Part shown: positions 8,555-16,989 of the stretch, piece after piece | Position numbering within the stretch: the stretch's first letter is position 1 | Layout of the letters: every line of letters starts with the position of its first letter | From: Levilactobacillus angrenensis | GTDB taxonomy: Bacteria > Bacillota > Bacilli > Lactobacillales > Lactobacillaceae | NCBI RefSeq assembly: GCF_003946085.1 | Contig: NZ_RHOB01000017.1 | Coordinates: 1 to 53,184, forward strand | Length of the DNA stretch: 53,184 nt | Direction of reading: 5' to 3' | Notes under the pieces: generated by a model | Database searches by the model: none | The model's input: only the letters and a program-made list of their open reading frames with translations | Told to the model about the DNA's origin: nothing | Position numbers and translations under genes: made by a program

Positions 8555-9562
8555 TTATTTTAACGGGGCCGTACTCTCGCGCTCCTGGAGGTTGACCGGT
8601 AAGTCGACCAATTGGGCTGCTTGCCGTTGATCCTTGATCCGGTTGATGAGTAAGCCCGTGGCTTGTTGGCCCATGGTCACAACCGGTTGATGGATGGTCG
8701 TCAGCTTTGGCACCACGTACTCATCGAGGTCGATATCATCATACCCCAGTACCGAAATATCTGCCGGCACCCGAACACCTTGCTCGTGCAAGCCGCGCAT
8801 GAGCCCCAGTGCCGTTTCATCGTTGACCGCAAAGACTGCCGTGGGGTGCTGCGCCAATACGGCCGCCGTGGCCTGGTACCCACCCAACTTGGTCATCGGT
8901 GAATGGATTACGGCCGTCTCGGCCAGGTCAACGTGATTGTCGGCCAAGCGACGTTTGAACCCAGCGACCCGAATCTTGAGGTTTTGTGTCGGTTGGTCTG
9001 GCATGACGACCACGATGCGTTGATGGCCCAGCGCCAACAAATGATCCGCGGCCAATTTACCGCCCTGCGCGTCATTGATTTGGACGCGGTCAAGGCTCGG
9101 CCCACCGTTTTGATCGATCAGCAGGTACGGAATGCCGTTTTTCTTTAAAATATTATCAATGGCTTCCCCCGTGATGGAGGCGCTGGCAATGATCAACCCG
9201 TCCACTGCACGCTTGATCAGCTCTTCGAGGTAATAGCTCTCCAACTTTTCATCGTGGTTAGCCCCAAAAATCAGCGGGATAAAATGACGTTCCCGACTGG
9301 TCTCTTGGACCCCCCGGATGAACATACTGAAAAAGGGGTTACCCAGGTTCGGGACTAAGACCCCAATGGTTTGTGCCGACTTCATGATCAAGTTGCGCGC
9401 ATTAAAATCGGGAACGTATCCCATCTCTTCTTGCAATTGATGGACGCGCCGCCGTGTGTCCAGACTGAAGCGTTCACCCTTGCCGTTTAAAATTTGCGAA
9501 ACCGTTGTGACTGAAACACCCGCCGCTTCGGCCAGGTCTCGAATCGTTACTTTCCGTGTCAT
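8555..9562 (-). CDS. rbsR: LacI-family repressor, probably RbsR
   Basis: This 335-residue DNA-binding regulator has an N-terminal LacI helix-turn-helix (residues 1-55: TIRDLAEAAGVSVTTVSQIL), then the hinge and a periplasmic-binding-protein-like effector domain that opens with IGVLVPNLGNPFFSMFIRG. The frame opens with a GTG four codons earlier, but GTGGGGG sits just before the ATG at 9562, which gives the family-typical N-terminus. It is encoded directly upstream of ribokinase on the same strand but has its own promoter region, and rbsK has a separate operator. Ribose as effector is inferred from the neighbour, not seen in the protein. Confidence 0.85.
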   Translation of the reverse strand: MTRKVTIRDLAEAAGVSVTTVSQILNGKGERFSLDTRRRVHQLQEEMGYVPDFNARNLIMKSAQTIGVLVPNLGNPFFSMFIRGVQETSRERHFIPLIFGANHDEKLESYYLEELIKRAVDGLIIASASITGEAIDNILKKNGIPYLLIDQNGGPSLDRVQINDAQGGKLAADHLLALGHQRIVVVMPDQPTQNLKIRVAGFKRRLADNHVDLAETAVIHSPMTKLGGYQATAAVLAQHPTAVFAVNDETALGLMRGLHEQGVRVPADISVLGYDDIDLDEYVVPKLTTIHQPVVTMGQQATGLLINRIKDQRQAAQLVDLPVNLQERESTAPLK

Positions 9563-9654
9563 AGTAACCCCCACCGTCTAGATTTAACTTCAGTTTCTGA
9601 AACACCGGCTCCCCATTTGCACGACCTAAACGCACATAGCGTAACCTAAGTCTT

Positions 9655-9685
9655 ATTATACCCCATGGGTCCTAGTTTTTTGCGA
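9655..9685 (-). promoter_or_regulatory. Likely promoter of rbsR
   Basis: A consensus TATAAT (minus strand, 9655-9660) lies about 95 bases before the regulator start. The -35 match (TCGCAA or GCAAAA) is weak. The rest of the 312-bp gap 9563-9874 holds a small CCACAC/GTGTGG hairpin (9774-9797) and the terminator of the next gene. Confidence 0.45.
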
Positions 9686-9809
9686 CTATTTTTATGAAAA
9701 TTGACACCCCAGTCATTTTCATCCGCAAACTGCCCCGAACCAGCGCTGGCGAGGCGACTGGTCAGCTGGCATACCACACTTCCGTGAAATTGTGTGGCCC
9801 CGTTTGTGA

Positions 9810-9866
9810 GCGACAAAAGAGGCATCAGGCGCCCACCTCACGTGAACACCTGGTACCTCTTCAGTT
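9810..9866 (-). terminator. Terminator after the aldo-keto reductase
   Basis: AGAGG..CCAGG pairs with CCTG..CCTCT, followed by TTTTG on the minus strand, shortly after the stop codon at 9875. Confidence 0.7.
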
Positions 9867-9874
9867 ATGGCCGA

Positions 9875-10864
9875 TTAAGCCTTTAAAATTTTATCGATTG
9901 CAGCCAGTTCTTCTGGATCAAATTCCAGGTTTTGAACCGCCTTAACATTTTCTTGTAAATGACTCGCCTTGGATGCCCCGGTGATGACACTGGTGATGAC
10001 CGGGTTGTGCAAGAGCCAAGCTAACGCCATGTGCGACAGCTTTTGACCGCGGCTGTGGGCAATCTTGTTCAAGGCCTGCAGCTTTTGCGTCATCTTATCG
10101 CGCCCATCGTCCAAGATAAATTCGTTGGACCAGTGGATATCCACGTCAGCTGGGATCCCATCTAAGTATTTATCCGTTAATAACCCTTCAGACAGCGGTC
10201 CGTAAGCAATGGCGCCAGCGTTATTTTGAGCCAGCATGTCGAATAATCCATCGTCATTGGCCGTCTGGTTCAGCATGTTATAGGACACTTGGTCAACGAC
10301 AAACGGCGTGTGCAAGTCCTTAAAGATCTTGATCATGGCTTCCGCCTGTGGTTTGGTGTAATTGGAGATGCCGACGTACAGCGTCTTCCCTGCCCGAACC
10401 AGGTCATTTAAAGCCACGGCCGTCTCTTCTGGCGACGTTTCCGGATCGAACCGGTGGCTGTAGTAAATGTCCACGTAGTCCAGCCCTAAGGCTTGCAGTG
10501 AACGGTCCAATGAGGCCGTCAGTGCCTTGCGTGAGCTCATTTGCCCGTAAGGCCCTGGCCACATGTGGAACCCGGCCTTACTGCTGATGACCAATTCATC
10601 CCGGTAAGGCTTCAATTCACGTTTAAACACCTCACCAAAGAGACTTTCAGCCGCGTATGAACCGGGGCCGTAGTTGGCCGCCAAGTCAAAGCTAAAAATA
10701 CCGGCGTCAAAAGCCTTCAGGATAATGTCGCGGGTATCGCCGTAGTTGGCGTTTTCCCCAAAACTATGCCACATCCCAAATGAGATGGCGGGTAGTTGGA
10801 AACCCGTGTTCCCTGCCCGTCTGATTGGCATTTTTTCGTAACGGTGTTCATCTGCAAGATACAT
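9875..10864 (-). CDS. Aldo-keto reductase, YghZ/Gpr-like
   Basis: This NAD(P)H-dependent carbonyl reductase has 329 residues in the (alpha/beta)8 fold. The catalytic tetrad of the family is visible: Asp in FSFDLAANYG, Tyr in the same motif, Lys in VISSKAG, and His in YYSHR. RYEKMPIRRAGNTG and NYGPGSYAAES resemble the YghZ group (L-glyceraldehyde 3-phosphate and methylglyoxal reductases) and the potassium-channel beta-subunit-like branch. That suggests detoxification of reactive aldehydes; the substrate is not proven. AAAGGA precedes the ATG and an excellent promoter lies at 10900-10928. It is monocistronic. Confidence 0.88.
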   Translation of the reverse strand: MYLADEHRYEKMPIRRAGNTGFQLPAISFGMWHSFGENANYGDTRDIILKAFDAGIFSFDLAANYGPGSYAAESLFGEVFKRELKPYRDELVISSKAGFHMWPGPYGQMSSRKALTASLDRSLQALGLDYVDIYYSHRFDPETSPEETAVALNDLVRAGKTLYVGISNYTKPQAEAMIKIFKDLHTPFVVDQVSYNMLNQTANDDGLFDMLAQNNAGAIAYGPLSEGLLTDKYLDGIPADVDIHWSNEFILDDGRDKMTQKLQALNKIAHSRGQKLSHMALAWLLHNPVITSVITGASKASHLQENVKAVQNLEFDPEELAAIDKILKA

Positions 10865-10899
10865 TCTGCCACATTCCTTTCCACTTATACCTAAATTAA

Positions 10900-10928
10900 A
10901 GTATAGAGAATTGGTGTGGACCAGTCAA
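10900..10928 (-). promoter_or_regulatory. Sigma-A promoter of the aldo-keto reductase
   Basis: TTGACT (10923-10928), a 17-base spacer and TATACT (10900-10905) on the minus strand, 36 bases before the start codon. Confidence 0.85.
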
Positions 10929-10999
10929 GTTTCTTATGTGTATTTTGTCAGAATCGTTCGGGATTTGTCTAACCTCTTACCACTGGCTACCCACATCCA

Positions 11000-11043
11000 A
11001 GCTGGCCGCCTACCGTTCACTAGAAATGCGTTGCAACGCGGTA
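11000..11043 (+). repeat. Fragment of the dispersed repeat (5-prime arm only)
   Basis: GCTGGCCGCCTACCGTTC and the bases that follow match the left arm of locus C. The rest of a module is absent. It lies just left of the much better preserved locus B. Confidence 0.5.
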
Positions 11044-11103
11044 ACAAAAATGCCACCAACACCGTCACAGCAGCGTTGATGACACGCGATAATTCTTAAA
11101 TTA

Positions 11104-11550
11104 AAGGTTGAAGCTAGAACCATTGTCACCATACGACTTATGACATTAGAATTAGTCGTTTACAGCTTCGTAGTTTGCGCTGGCCACCTACCGTCCGCCA
11201 ACTATGGGTTGGAACGCGGTGGGCGGACCGGACCGAGCCTGAAAAGCGGTCTCGGCCTCGCTTTGAGCCGAAAGCCCGCGTCTCAAAGACGCCAGTTGTC
11301 TAAGCGGCATGAACCGCGCCGCTAAGACAACTCCCACAGCTGAACCCATATTTGGCGGACTCTCGGTTACAGGAGTGCTTGCTAGTAACAATTGGTTTAG
11401 CCATAGGTAGCGGCTGATTTGGCAACTAGTCTTTAACTAAGCCAATGTTGCTGACAATCACCAACCTCGCCGGAACCCTGGCTGACGCAGGCCCTGGTTT
11501 CACTAATTTTAGCGAACTGAACACTGTCGTTCCGGGGATTACTGCCCACA
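11104..11550 (+). repeat. Dispersed structured repeat, locus B (alpha module, beta deleted)
   Basis: About 450 bp between murQ and the aldo-keto reductase promoter. The alpha module folds as follows: basal stem 11193-11210 with 11343-11360 (17 of 18 pairs); hairpin CCGAG/CTCGG (11233-11237, 11251-11255); hairpin CTTTGAG/CTCAAAG (11261-11267, 11282-11288); hairpin 11294-11308 with 11318-11332 (14 of 15). Both outer flanks match locus F read in reverse, but the beta core is missing: sequence runs from CAATCACCAACC directly to GGCTGACGCAGG. No separate T-run terminator is visible for murQ, so this element forms its 3-prime neighbourhood. Confidence 0.85.
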
Positions 11551-11570
11551 TTTGGTGAACGGTAAAGCAA

Positions 11571-12482
11571 TCACTTTACCTTGGTGTCGCTAAGCTTAAC
11601 GGCCTGCGAGACGTGACCGTTGGTGGCGGCGAGGAGTGCCTTGGCCTCGGCAATGGTGCCCTTGGTCTCAATCAAGACGATTGCCAACGGAACATTATTG
11701 TCGGACCGTTCCAGCGCGCGTTCTGCGGCCAGCGTTGACGTTTGTGTGGCTTCCGCAATGATCTTCTTGGCCCGTTCAAACGTCTTGTCATTGGTTGGGA
11801 CTACGTTGATCATCAGGTTTTGATAGACCTTCCCCGTCTTGATCATAATTCCCGTTGACAGCATGTTTAAGACCATCTTTTCAGCGGTCCCCGCCTTCAA
11901 CAGCGTGGCCCCGGTAATAATTTCGGGTCCCACGACTGGGGTGATTGGGTAATCCGCTAGTTCAGCCAGCGGGCTCCCCTCGATGCAGGAAAAACCGATG
12001 CCCACGGCGCCATGGTCTTGGGCGAACCGGAGCGCGGCCAGTGTGTAAGCCGTCTGCCCTGAGGCTGCACTGGCGATAACGATATCCTTATCCGTCAATT
12101 CGACGCCAGCCATGTCGGCTTGGGCCATTTCGACAGAGTCTTCTGCGGCCTTGACCGTATGGGTTAAGGCCGTCTCGCCCCCGGCAATCAGGCCAAAGGT
12201 TTGCTCACCACTCAGCCCATAGGTCGGCTGGAGTTCTGTGGCATCAATGACCCCTAACCGGCCAGACGTCCCCGCACCGACGTAGATCAACCGGCCACCT
12301 TGATCAAACAACGGGTAAGCCGCATCGATAGCCGCGGCAATCTGCGGTAATTGCTTCTGGACAGCGCGCGCCACCCGGTGATCCTCCCGGTTGATCGTCG
12401 CCACCATTTCCAAGGTCGATTCCCGGTCGATGTGGGTGGACCGGTGGTTACGTTGTTCTGTCAGTAATTCATCAAATTGCAT
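11571..12482 (-). CDS. murQ: N-acetylmuramic acid 6-phosphate etherase
   Basis: This enzyme cleaves the lactyl ether of MurNAc 6-phosphate to give GlcNAc 6-phosphate and D-lactate in wall-sugar recycling. It has 303 residues with a SIS domain. Motifs include VGAGTSGRLGVIDA (about 58-71), TELQPTYG with a conserved Glu, and the later SCIEGSPLAE and GPEIITGATLLKAGTAEK. GGAGG lies eight bases before the ATG at 12482, and the longer frame starting at TTG would bury it. No MurP transporter or MurR regulator gene is adjacent, so uptake must be encoded elsewhere. A strong promoter and a candidate cre suggest carbon-catabolite control. Confidence 0.95.
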   Translation of the reverse strand: MQFDELLTEQRNHRSTHIDRESTLEMVATINREDHRVARAVQKQLPQIAAAIDAAYPLFDQGGRLIYVGAGTSGRLGVIDATELQPTYGLSGEQTFGLIAGGETALTHTVKAAEDSVEMAQADMAGVELTDKDIVIASAASGQTAYTLAALRFAQDHGAVGIGFSCIEGSPLAELADYPITPVVGPEIITGATLLKAGTAEKMVLNMLSTGIMIKTGKVYQNLMINVVPTNDKTFERAKKIIAEATQTSTLAAERALERSDNNVPLAIVLIETKGTIAEAKALLAATNGHVSQAVKLSDTKVK

Positions 12483-12519
12483 AGTGTCAGCCTCCAACTC
12501 CGATTAATTCTCACGGTTA

Positions 12520-12533
12520 TGTATTCGCTTTCA
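12520..12533. promoter_or_regulatory. Candidate cre (CcpA) site downstream of the murQ promoter
   Basis: TGTATTCGCTTTCA differs from the cre consensus TGWAANCGNTNWCA at one position. It lies just downstream of the predicted transcription start, where CcpA acts as a roadblock. Binding is inferred. Confidence 0.5.
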
Positions 12534-12547
12534 TTGCACCTAATCTA

Positions 12548-12576
12548 GGTATAACATGTTTCATAATTAATTTCAA
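12548..12576 (-). promoter_or_regulatory. Sigma-A promoter of murQ
   Basis: TTGAAA (12571-12576), 17 bases, TATACC (12548-12553) on the minus strand. Confidence 0.75.
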
Positions 12577-12623
12577 TTACGATTTTGCTTTTCGCGCAAG
12601 TTCCCCGCCTTTTTCCGAAAAAT

Positions 12624-12655
12624 AAAAAAGCAGCTGGCAATTGCCAACTACTTTC
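12624..12655 (-). terminator. Terminator after oppA
   Basis: GTTGGCAATTGCCAGC forms a compact stem on the minus strand, followed by six T. It separates oppA from the murQ promoter. Confidence 0.85.
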
Positions 12656-12707
12656 ATAGAAAATCATCGATTGCATGTTTCGATTTACGTAAAGTTAACT
12701 GAAAACT

Positions 12708-14357
12708 TTACTTTTCAACCTTCATCCACTGGTACCCGCGACTCATCCCCGCTGGGTTCCAAACGTAGCCGGAAACCTTGTCGTTCCACATTTCTACTGT
12801 GGCTGGTTGATACAGTGGGATGACGCCTTGTTGCGACATCAAGCGCTTTTCAGCATTGACCAGGTCTTGGTAGCGCGCCGTTGGATTGTTGGCGTCCTTA
12901 TTTTCAGACGCCTTGACGTAGCTATCGTACTTGGCATCCGAGAAGTCACCGTTGTTATTGGTGTTGCCGGTGCTCATCAAGGATAGGAAGTTGATTGGGT
13001 CCGCAAAGTCTGCACCCCAGTTCGTCAAGACCAGTTCGAAGTTCCCGGTGTTGGACCGGCTCAACCGCGTCTTGTAAGGTAACGTGTTGATAGTGACCTT
13101 CACGTTCGGCAGTTTTTGCAGCTCTGCTTGAATGTATTGGGCCACGGTCTTGGTCACGCTGGTATCATCCGCCATCAGCGTCAGGTTCAACGACTTGGTG
13201 CCGGTTGCCTTGAGGCCAGCCTTCATCAGTTTCTTGGCTTGCTGCAGATCATAGGTTACCCCAGATTTGACGTAGGCGTCCTTGGCAAAATCAGCATTGG
13301 TCTTTGGGTTGCGTGACAGGTTTTGTGACACGAAGCCTAATGGTGCCTTAGACCCGTCTCGCAGAACGCTCTTGGCCAATTGTTGCTTGTCGATGGCCAT
13401 GGATAAGGCTTGACGGACCTTCAAGTTCCGCAGTGCCTTGACCTTCTTTTGGTTCATCTGCATGTAGTACGTGCTTCCACCAACGAAGGTCTTCATTTCC
13501 TTATTGTTCTTCAGGTTGGCCACCTGCGTCCCGTCTAAGGTCGTGGCATCCAATTCCTTCTTCTGGAAGAGGCTCAGGCCGGTCGATGGATCCGCTACGA
13601 CTTGGAAATGCATCTGCTTAAGCGTGATGCCTTTCTTGTCCCAGAACTTGGCATTCTTCTTTAACGTCCAGCTCTGACTGGTCCCTTGCCACTTGGTCAT
13701 GGTAAATGGCCCATCGTACGCCGTTTGCTGACTAGAATGGCCGTAGTCACTGCCGTATTTCTCGACGACCTTTTGTTCCTGTGGGAAGAAGGTCGGGAAG
13801 GCCAGCAGTAGTTTGAAGTAAGCGACTGGCTTGCTCAACGTGACTTGTAACGTGTGTTTATCCACGGCCTTGACGCCCAATTGACTCGGCGCGACCTTGC
13901 CATTTTGCACGGCACTGTAATTCTTGATGCCGGCCATCAAATAAGCGTACTCAGAAGCCGTCTTAGGATTGACCGTCCGTTGCCAGGAATAAACGAAGTC
14001 CTGGGCCGTAACCGGCTTACCGTCGTTCCAGTGGTTGTCGGACCGCAGTTTAAACGTGTACTGCTTACCGTCCTTAGACACCGTGGTCTTAGTGGCCAAG
14101 GCGTTGATCAACTTTTCATTCTTACCGAGCCGATACAGCCCTTCTTGCGTGTGGTACAGCATGGTCAGACTGCTGGAATCTGAGGCCTTTGACACGTCCA
14201 GCGTGGTGACTTCTGCTTTGGCTGCGAGTTTGACCGACTGATCAGCCGCCAATTGACCCGACTTTGACGTACTGGTCGATGACTTACCGCAAGCGGCCAA
14301 ACCGCCAGCAACCAGTAACGCTGCCCCCATTAAAATACCTATCTGTTTTCCCTTCAA
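12708..14357 (-). CDS. Oligopeptide-binding lipoprotein (OppA type)
   Basis: This extracellular solute-binding protein of an oligopeptide ABC importer has 549 residues. The lipobox is LAACGK, with lipid-modified Cys23 after a hydrophobic signal. The mature part is an SBP_bac_5 domain with LRSDNHWNDGKPVTAQDFVYSWQ split over the usual N-lobe position and a C-terminal QGVIPLYQPATVEMW. The start is TTG at 14357, with AGGAG eight bases upstream. The gap to the amidase stop is only 12 bases, so the two are one operon. No permease or ATPase genes lie here, so this is an orphan binding protein that would dock to an Opp transporter encoded elsewhere. Confidence 0.92.
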   Translation of the reverse strand: MKGKQIGILMGAALLVAGGLAACGKSSTSTSKSGQLAADQSVKLAAKAEVTTLDVSKASDSSSLTMLYHTQEGLYRLGKNEKLINALATKTTVSKDGKQYTFKLRSDNHWNDGKPVTAQDFVYSWQRTVNPKTASEYAYLMAGIKNYSAVQNGKVAPSQLGVKAVDKHTLQVTLSKPVAYFKLLLAFPTFFPQEQKVVEKYGSDYGHSSQQTAYDGPFTMTKWQGTSQSWTLKKNAKFWDKKGITLKQMHFQVVADPSTGLSLFQKKELDATTLDGTQVANLKNNKEMKTFVGGSTYYMQMNQKKVKALRNLKVRQALSMAIDKQQLAKSVLRDGSKAPLGFVSQNLSRNPKTNADFAKDAYVKSGVTYDLQQAKKLMKAGLKATGTKSLNLTLMADDTSVTKTVAQYIQAELQKLPNVKVTINTLPYKTRLSRSNTGNFELVLTNWGADFADPINFLSLMSTGNTNNNGDFSDAKYDSYVKASENKDANNPTARYQDLVNAEKRLMSQQGVIPLYQPATVEMWNDKVSGYVWNPAGMSRGYQWMKVEK

Positions 14358-14369
14358 AACGTTCGCTCC

Positions 14370-15860
14370 TCATTCATCTAAAATAGTCTGGTGTAACAAT
14401 TTTAACTTACCTGCGCGTTCAAATAAAGCCCCAAGCTTCAAGAGGACCATTTCTTGCCCCTTGCCGGCATTAAACTGGATGCCCAGCGGCAACCCGTCAG
14501 CGGTGACCGCCGTCGGCAAGCTGATAGCTGGTTCCCCGGTCAGATTAGCTTGTTGCGTAAATGGCGACCGGGTTAAGGCTGGCAGCCATTGGTCATAGAT
14601 CAGCTGCTTTTGTGCGGCGGGCTTTAGGCTAGCAATGTCGGCCATCTTTGCCGCATTTTCCGCGGAAACCAGGGTATCACCGACTTTCGGAGCAGCCCAA
14701 GCCGTAGTTGGCGTCAAAATGACCGGATACTTGGCGTGCAGCTGCGCCATTTGCCAAGCGGCTTGGTCCCATTGCCCCAAGGACAAACTGTATTCGGCGG
14801 CCGTCGTGTTCAACCCCGTCTGGTACAGTGCCCAGGTCAACAGTTCCATGTCGTCAGCCGTCAATGGTCGGTCCATGCCGGCCTGCATTTGCCCCATAAA
14901 GGCGGCCGTCTCACCAGCATTCATGGTGTAGTAGCTTTCCATCAAGGCCACGCCGTCGATGGGATTGTGGACCTCTTCTACGTCAAAGCCCTGGTCACTC
15001 AAGAAGGTCACGGCGTCCTTGACCGCCTGTACCGCATCCGGACTGACCGGCGTGCCGACTGGCGATTCGGTCGTATAGCCGATAACACCGGGTTGTACCG
15101 GTTGGTCGAGCTGGGCCAAGAAACCGGGCTGTTCCAGCGGTTGTTGGAAGACCGCGGCGGGCTGAATCGTTTGTAAACTATCCAGTAACGCCGCCGTGTC
15201 GGCCACAGAACGGGTCAGACCAAAGTCAATGGCTGCTCCTTCCCACGACCGCCAGTCGCCAGGACCCACGGGAACTCGGCCCCGGGTCGGCTTGAGGCCA
15301 ATCGTTCCGGACCACGAGGAAGGGATTCGAATCGAGCCACCCCCGTCACTGCCGGCCGCCAGAGGTACCATCCCCGCCGCCACGGCCGCACCGGCTCCAC
15401 CAGAGGAACCGCCGGGTTGATAGTCGGTGTTCCACGGGTTGTGAGCGTCGCCGTAGATCTGGGCATCCGTGATATTCTTAAAGCCAAATTCAGGGAAATT
15501 GGTCTGGCCAATCACGATGAAGCCTGCCCGTTGCAAGGCTTCCACGAAGAAGCTGGTCTGCGTGGCCACGTTATTTTTCAGCAGACGCGAGCCACTCGTA
15601 CTCGACTCACCCTTGAGCTGTTGGCCCAAGCCTTTCAGAAGCAAGGGTACGCCCAAAAATGGCTGTCCGTGGTCCTCAAGAGCCGCCGCTTCCTGTAGCG
15701 CCTTCTCCCGGCGCGTGGTGATGACCGCGTTTAACGTCGGGTTTTGCCGGTCGATCTCCGCTAACGCCCGTTCAACCAGCTCCTGACTAGTGACCTCGCC
15801 TGACCGTATGCGCTTAGCCCAGGTCAATGCTGGGGTCCCAATCCAATCCGTAATTGCCAA
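14370..15860 (-). CDS. Amidase-signature family hydrolase
   Basis: This 496-residue amide hydrolase has the Ser-cisSer-Lys triad: Lys in PLLLKGL (about 75), the Gly/Ser-rich core GGSSGGAGAA (about 151-160) and SDGGGSIRIP (about 171-180) with the nucleophile Ser. It resembles GatA and bacterial peptide or indoleacetamide amidases. It is probably not GatA itself, since no gatC or gatB is adjacent and the partner gene is oppA. The start is TTG, with AGGAGG eight bases away. Co-transcription with the peptide-binding lipoprotein suggests work on amidated or peptide-derived substrates; the true substrate is unknown. Confidence 0.88.
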   Translation of the reverse strand: MAITDWIGTPALTWAKRIRSGEVTSQELVERALAEIDRQNPTLNAVITTRREKALQEAAALEDHGQPFLGVPLLLKGLGQQLKGESSTSGSRLLKNNVATQTSFFVEALQRAGFIVIGQTNFPEFGFKNITDAQIYGDAHNPWNTDYQPGGSSGGAGAAVAAGMVPLAAGSDGGGSIRIPSSWSGTIGLKPTRGRVPVGPGDWRSWEGAAIDFGLTRSVADTAALLDSLQTIQPAAVFQQPLEQPGFLAQLDQPVQPGVIGYTTESPVGTPVSPDAVQAVKDAVTFLSDQGFDVEEVHNPIDGVALMESYYTMNAGETAAFMGQMQAGMDRPLTADDMELLTWALYQTGLNTTAAEYSLSLGQWDQAAWQMAQLHAKYPVILTPTTAWAAPKVGDTLVSAENAAKMADIASLKPAAQKQLIYDQWLPALTRSPFTQQANLTGEPAISLPTAVTADGLPLGIQFNAGKGQEMVLLKLGALFERAGKLKLLHQTILDE

Positions 15861-16022
15861 TACAACCGCCTCCTATAATCTATGTAACCTGGCCGCGACC
15901 ACCACGCCGCAGCTCACCTTTACCTTCACTCACCAAATTATTTTTTCTGCCAACCGTGACCGGTCTGACCACAAAATCACTAATTATTGGTAAGTTAATA
16001 TCTTCATTCTACCACGTACTGG

Positions 16023-16051
16023 TTGTAAAAGCGTTTCCAAGTAGTTATACT
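16023..16051 (+). promoter_or_regulatory. Sigma-A promoter of the amino-acid transporter pair
   Basis: TTGTAA (16023-16028), 17 bases, TATACT (16046-16051). A cre-like stretch (TAAAAGCGTTTCCA, two mismatches to consensus) lies inside the spacer, so catabolite control is possible but weakly supported. Confidence 0.8.
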
Positions 16052-16091
16052 TAAAAAGTCTTAGGTCACAAACTGAAAGGAATGAAAATTG

Positions 16092-16970
16092 ATGAATAAG
16101 ACGAAAAAATGGTTGGTTTTAGGTTTAGGGTTAAGCTTAGTGATGAGTGTCGGTCTCGTTGGTTGCGGGAAGTCCTCATCAGAGTCAACAAATACCAAGG
16201 TCGCTAACAAGAAGACCTTGATCGTGGCGACGTCCGGGACGCTGTATCCCACGTCGTTTCACGCTTCCAAGAACAGCAAGCTGACTGGCTTCGATGTCGA
16301 AGTCGTTCGGGCAGTTGCCAAGGGCTTACATAAGAAAGTCCAGTTCAAGGAACTCAGTGTTGATGGGCAATTGACCGCGGTCAACTCCGGTAAGGCTGAC
16401 ATGGCGGCCAACGACTTCGGTCTGTCCCCCGCACGTAAGGATAAGTACGCCTTGTCGACGGTCTACAAGCACTCATTTAACAGCATCATGGTCCGTAACA
16501 GCAATGATTCCGGCATCCACAACTGGGCCGACATCAAGGGCAAGCGGTCCGCTGGGGAAGCTGGCACGGGTTACCAACGCCTCGCACAACAATTAGGCGC
16601 CAAATTGGTCAACTACGACAATGTTTCCAACGATGTTTACCTGAAGGATGTCAAAAATGGTAAGACCGATTTTATCATGAACGACTACTACCTGCAGAAA
16701 TTAGCATTGAAGGCCATTCCGAACAACGGCTTACACCTGGTCAAGAACATGTACTTCACCACCAGTGATGACGGCCAAGGGGTCGGTATCCTGATGAAGA
16801 AGAGTAACACCAAACTCAAGGCCGAAATCAACAAAGAAATCAAGAAGCTGTTGAAGGACGGCACCATCAAGAAATTGTCCGAAAAGTACTACGGCGCTGA
16901 CGTGACGCAAAAGCCAAACGTCAAGATTGCCAAGAACTTTACGATCAAGTCCAAGTACACGGGCCAATAG
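16092..16970 (+). CDS. Amino-acid-binding lipoprotein of an ABC importer
   Basis: This 292-residue SBP_bac_3 protein is attached to the outer face of the membrane. The signal ends in the lipobox LVGCGK with Cys25. The mature domain shows the family pattern: LTGFDVEVVRAVAKGL near the start, GKADMAANDFGLS in the middle, and the hinge and second lobe up to SEKYYGADV. The actual start is ATG at 16092, with AAAGGA ten bases upstream; a TTG just before it is in frame but too close to the ribosome site. The permease follows 19 bases later. The layout is most like cystine or polar amino-acid systems, but the substrate cannot be read from the sequence. Confidence 0.9.
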   Translation: MNKTKKWLVLGLGLSLVMSVGLVGCGKSSSESTNTKVANKKTLIVATSGTLYPTSFHASKNSKLTGFDVEVVRAVAKGLHKKVQFKELSVDGQLTAVNSGKADMAANDFGLSPARKDKYALSTVYKHSFNSIMVRNSNDSGIHNWADIKGKRSAGEAGTGYQRLAQQLGAKLVNYDNVSNDVYLKDVKNGKTDFIMNDYYLQKLALKAIPNNGLHLVKNMYFTTSDDGQGVGILMKKSNTKLKAEINKEIKKLLKDGTIKKLSEKYYGADVTQKPNVKIAKNFTIKSKYTGQ

Positions 16971-16989
16971 AAAGTCAGGTGGCGCCACT

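Noticed and set aside
9774..9797. CCACAC/GTGTGG hairpin as a terminator or RNA gene
   Set aside because: Only six base pairs, no T-run, no conserved context.
14370..15860. GatA subunit of the tRNA amidotransferase
   Set aside because: No gatC or gatB adjacent and the operon partner is a peptide-binding lipoprotein.
16027..16040. cre site in the amino-acid transporter promoter
   Set aside because: Two mismatches to consensus; mentioned only as a possibility under the promoter.
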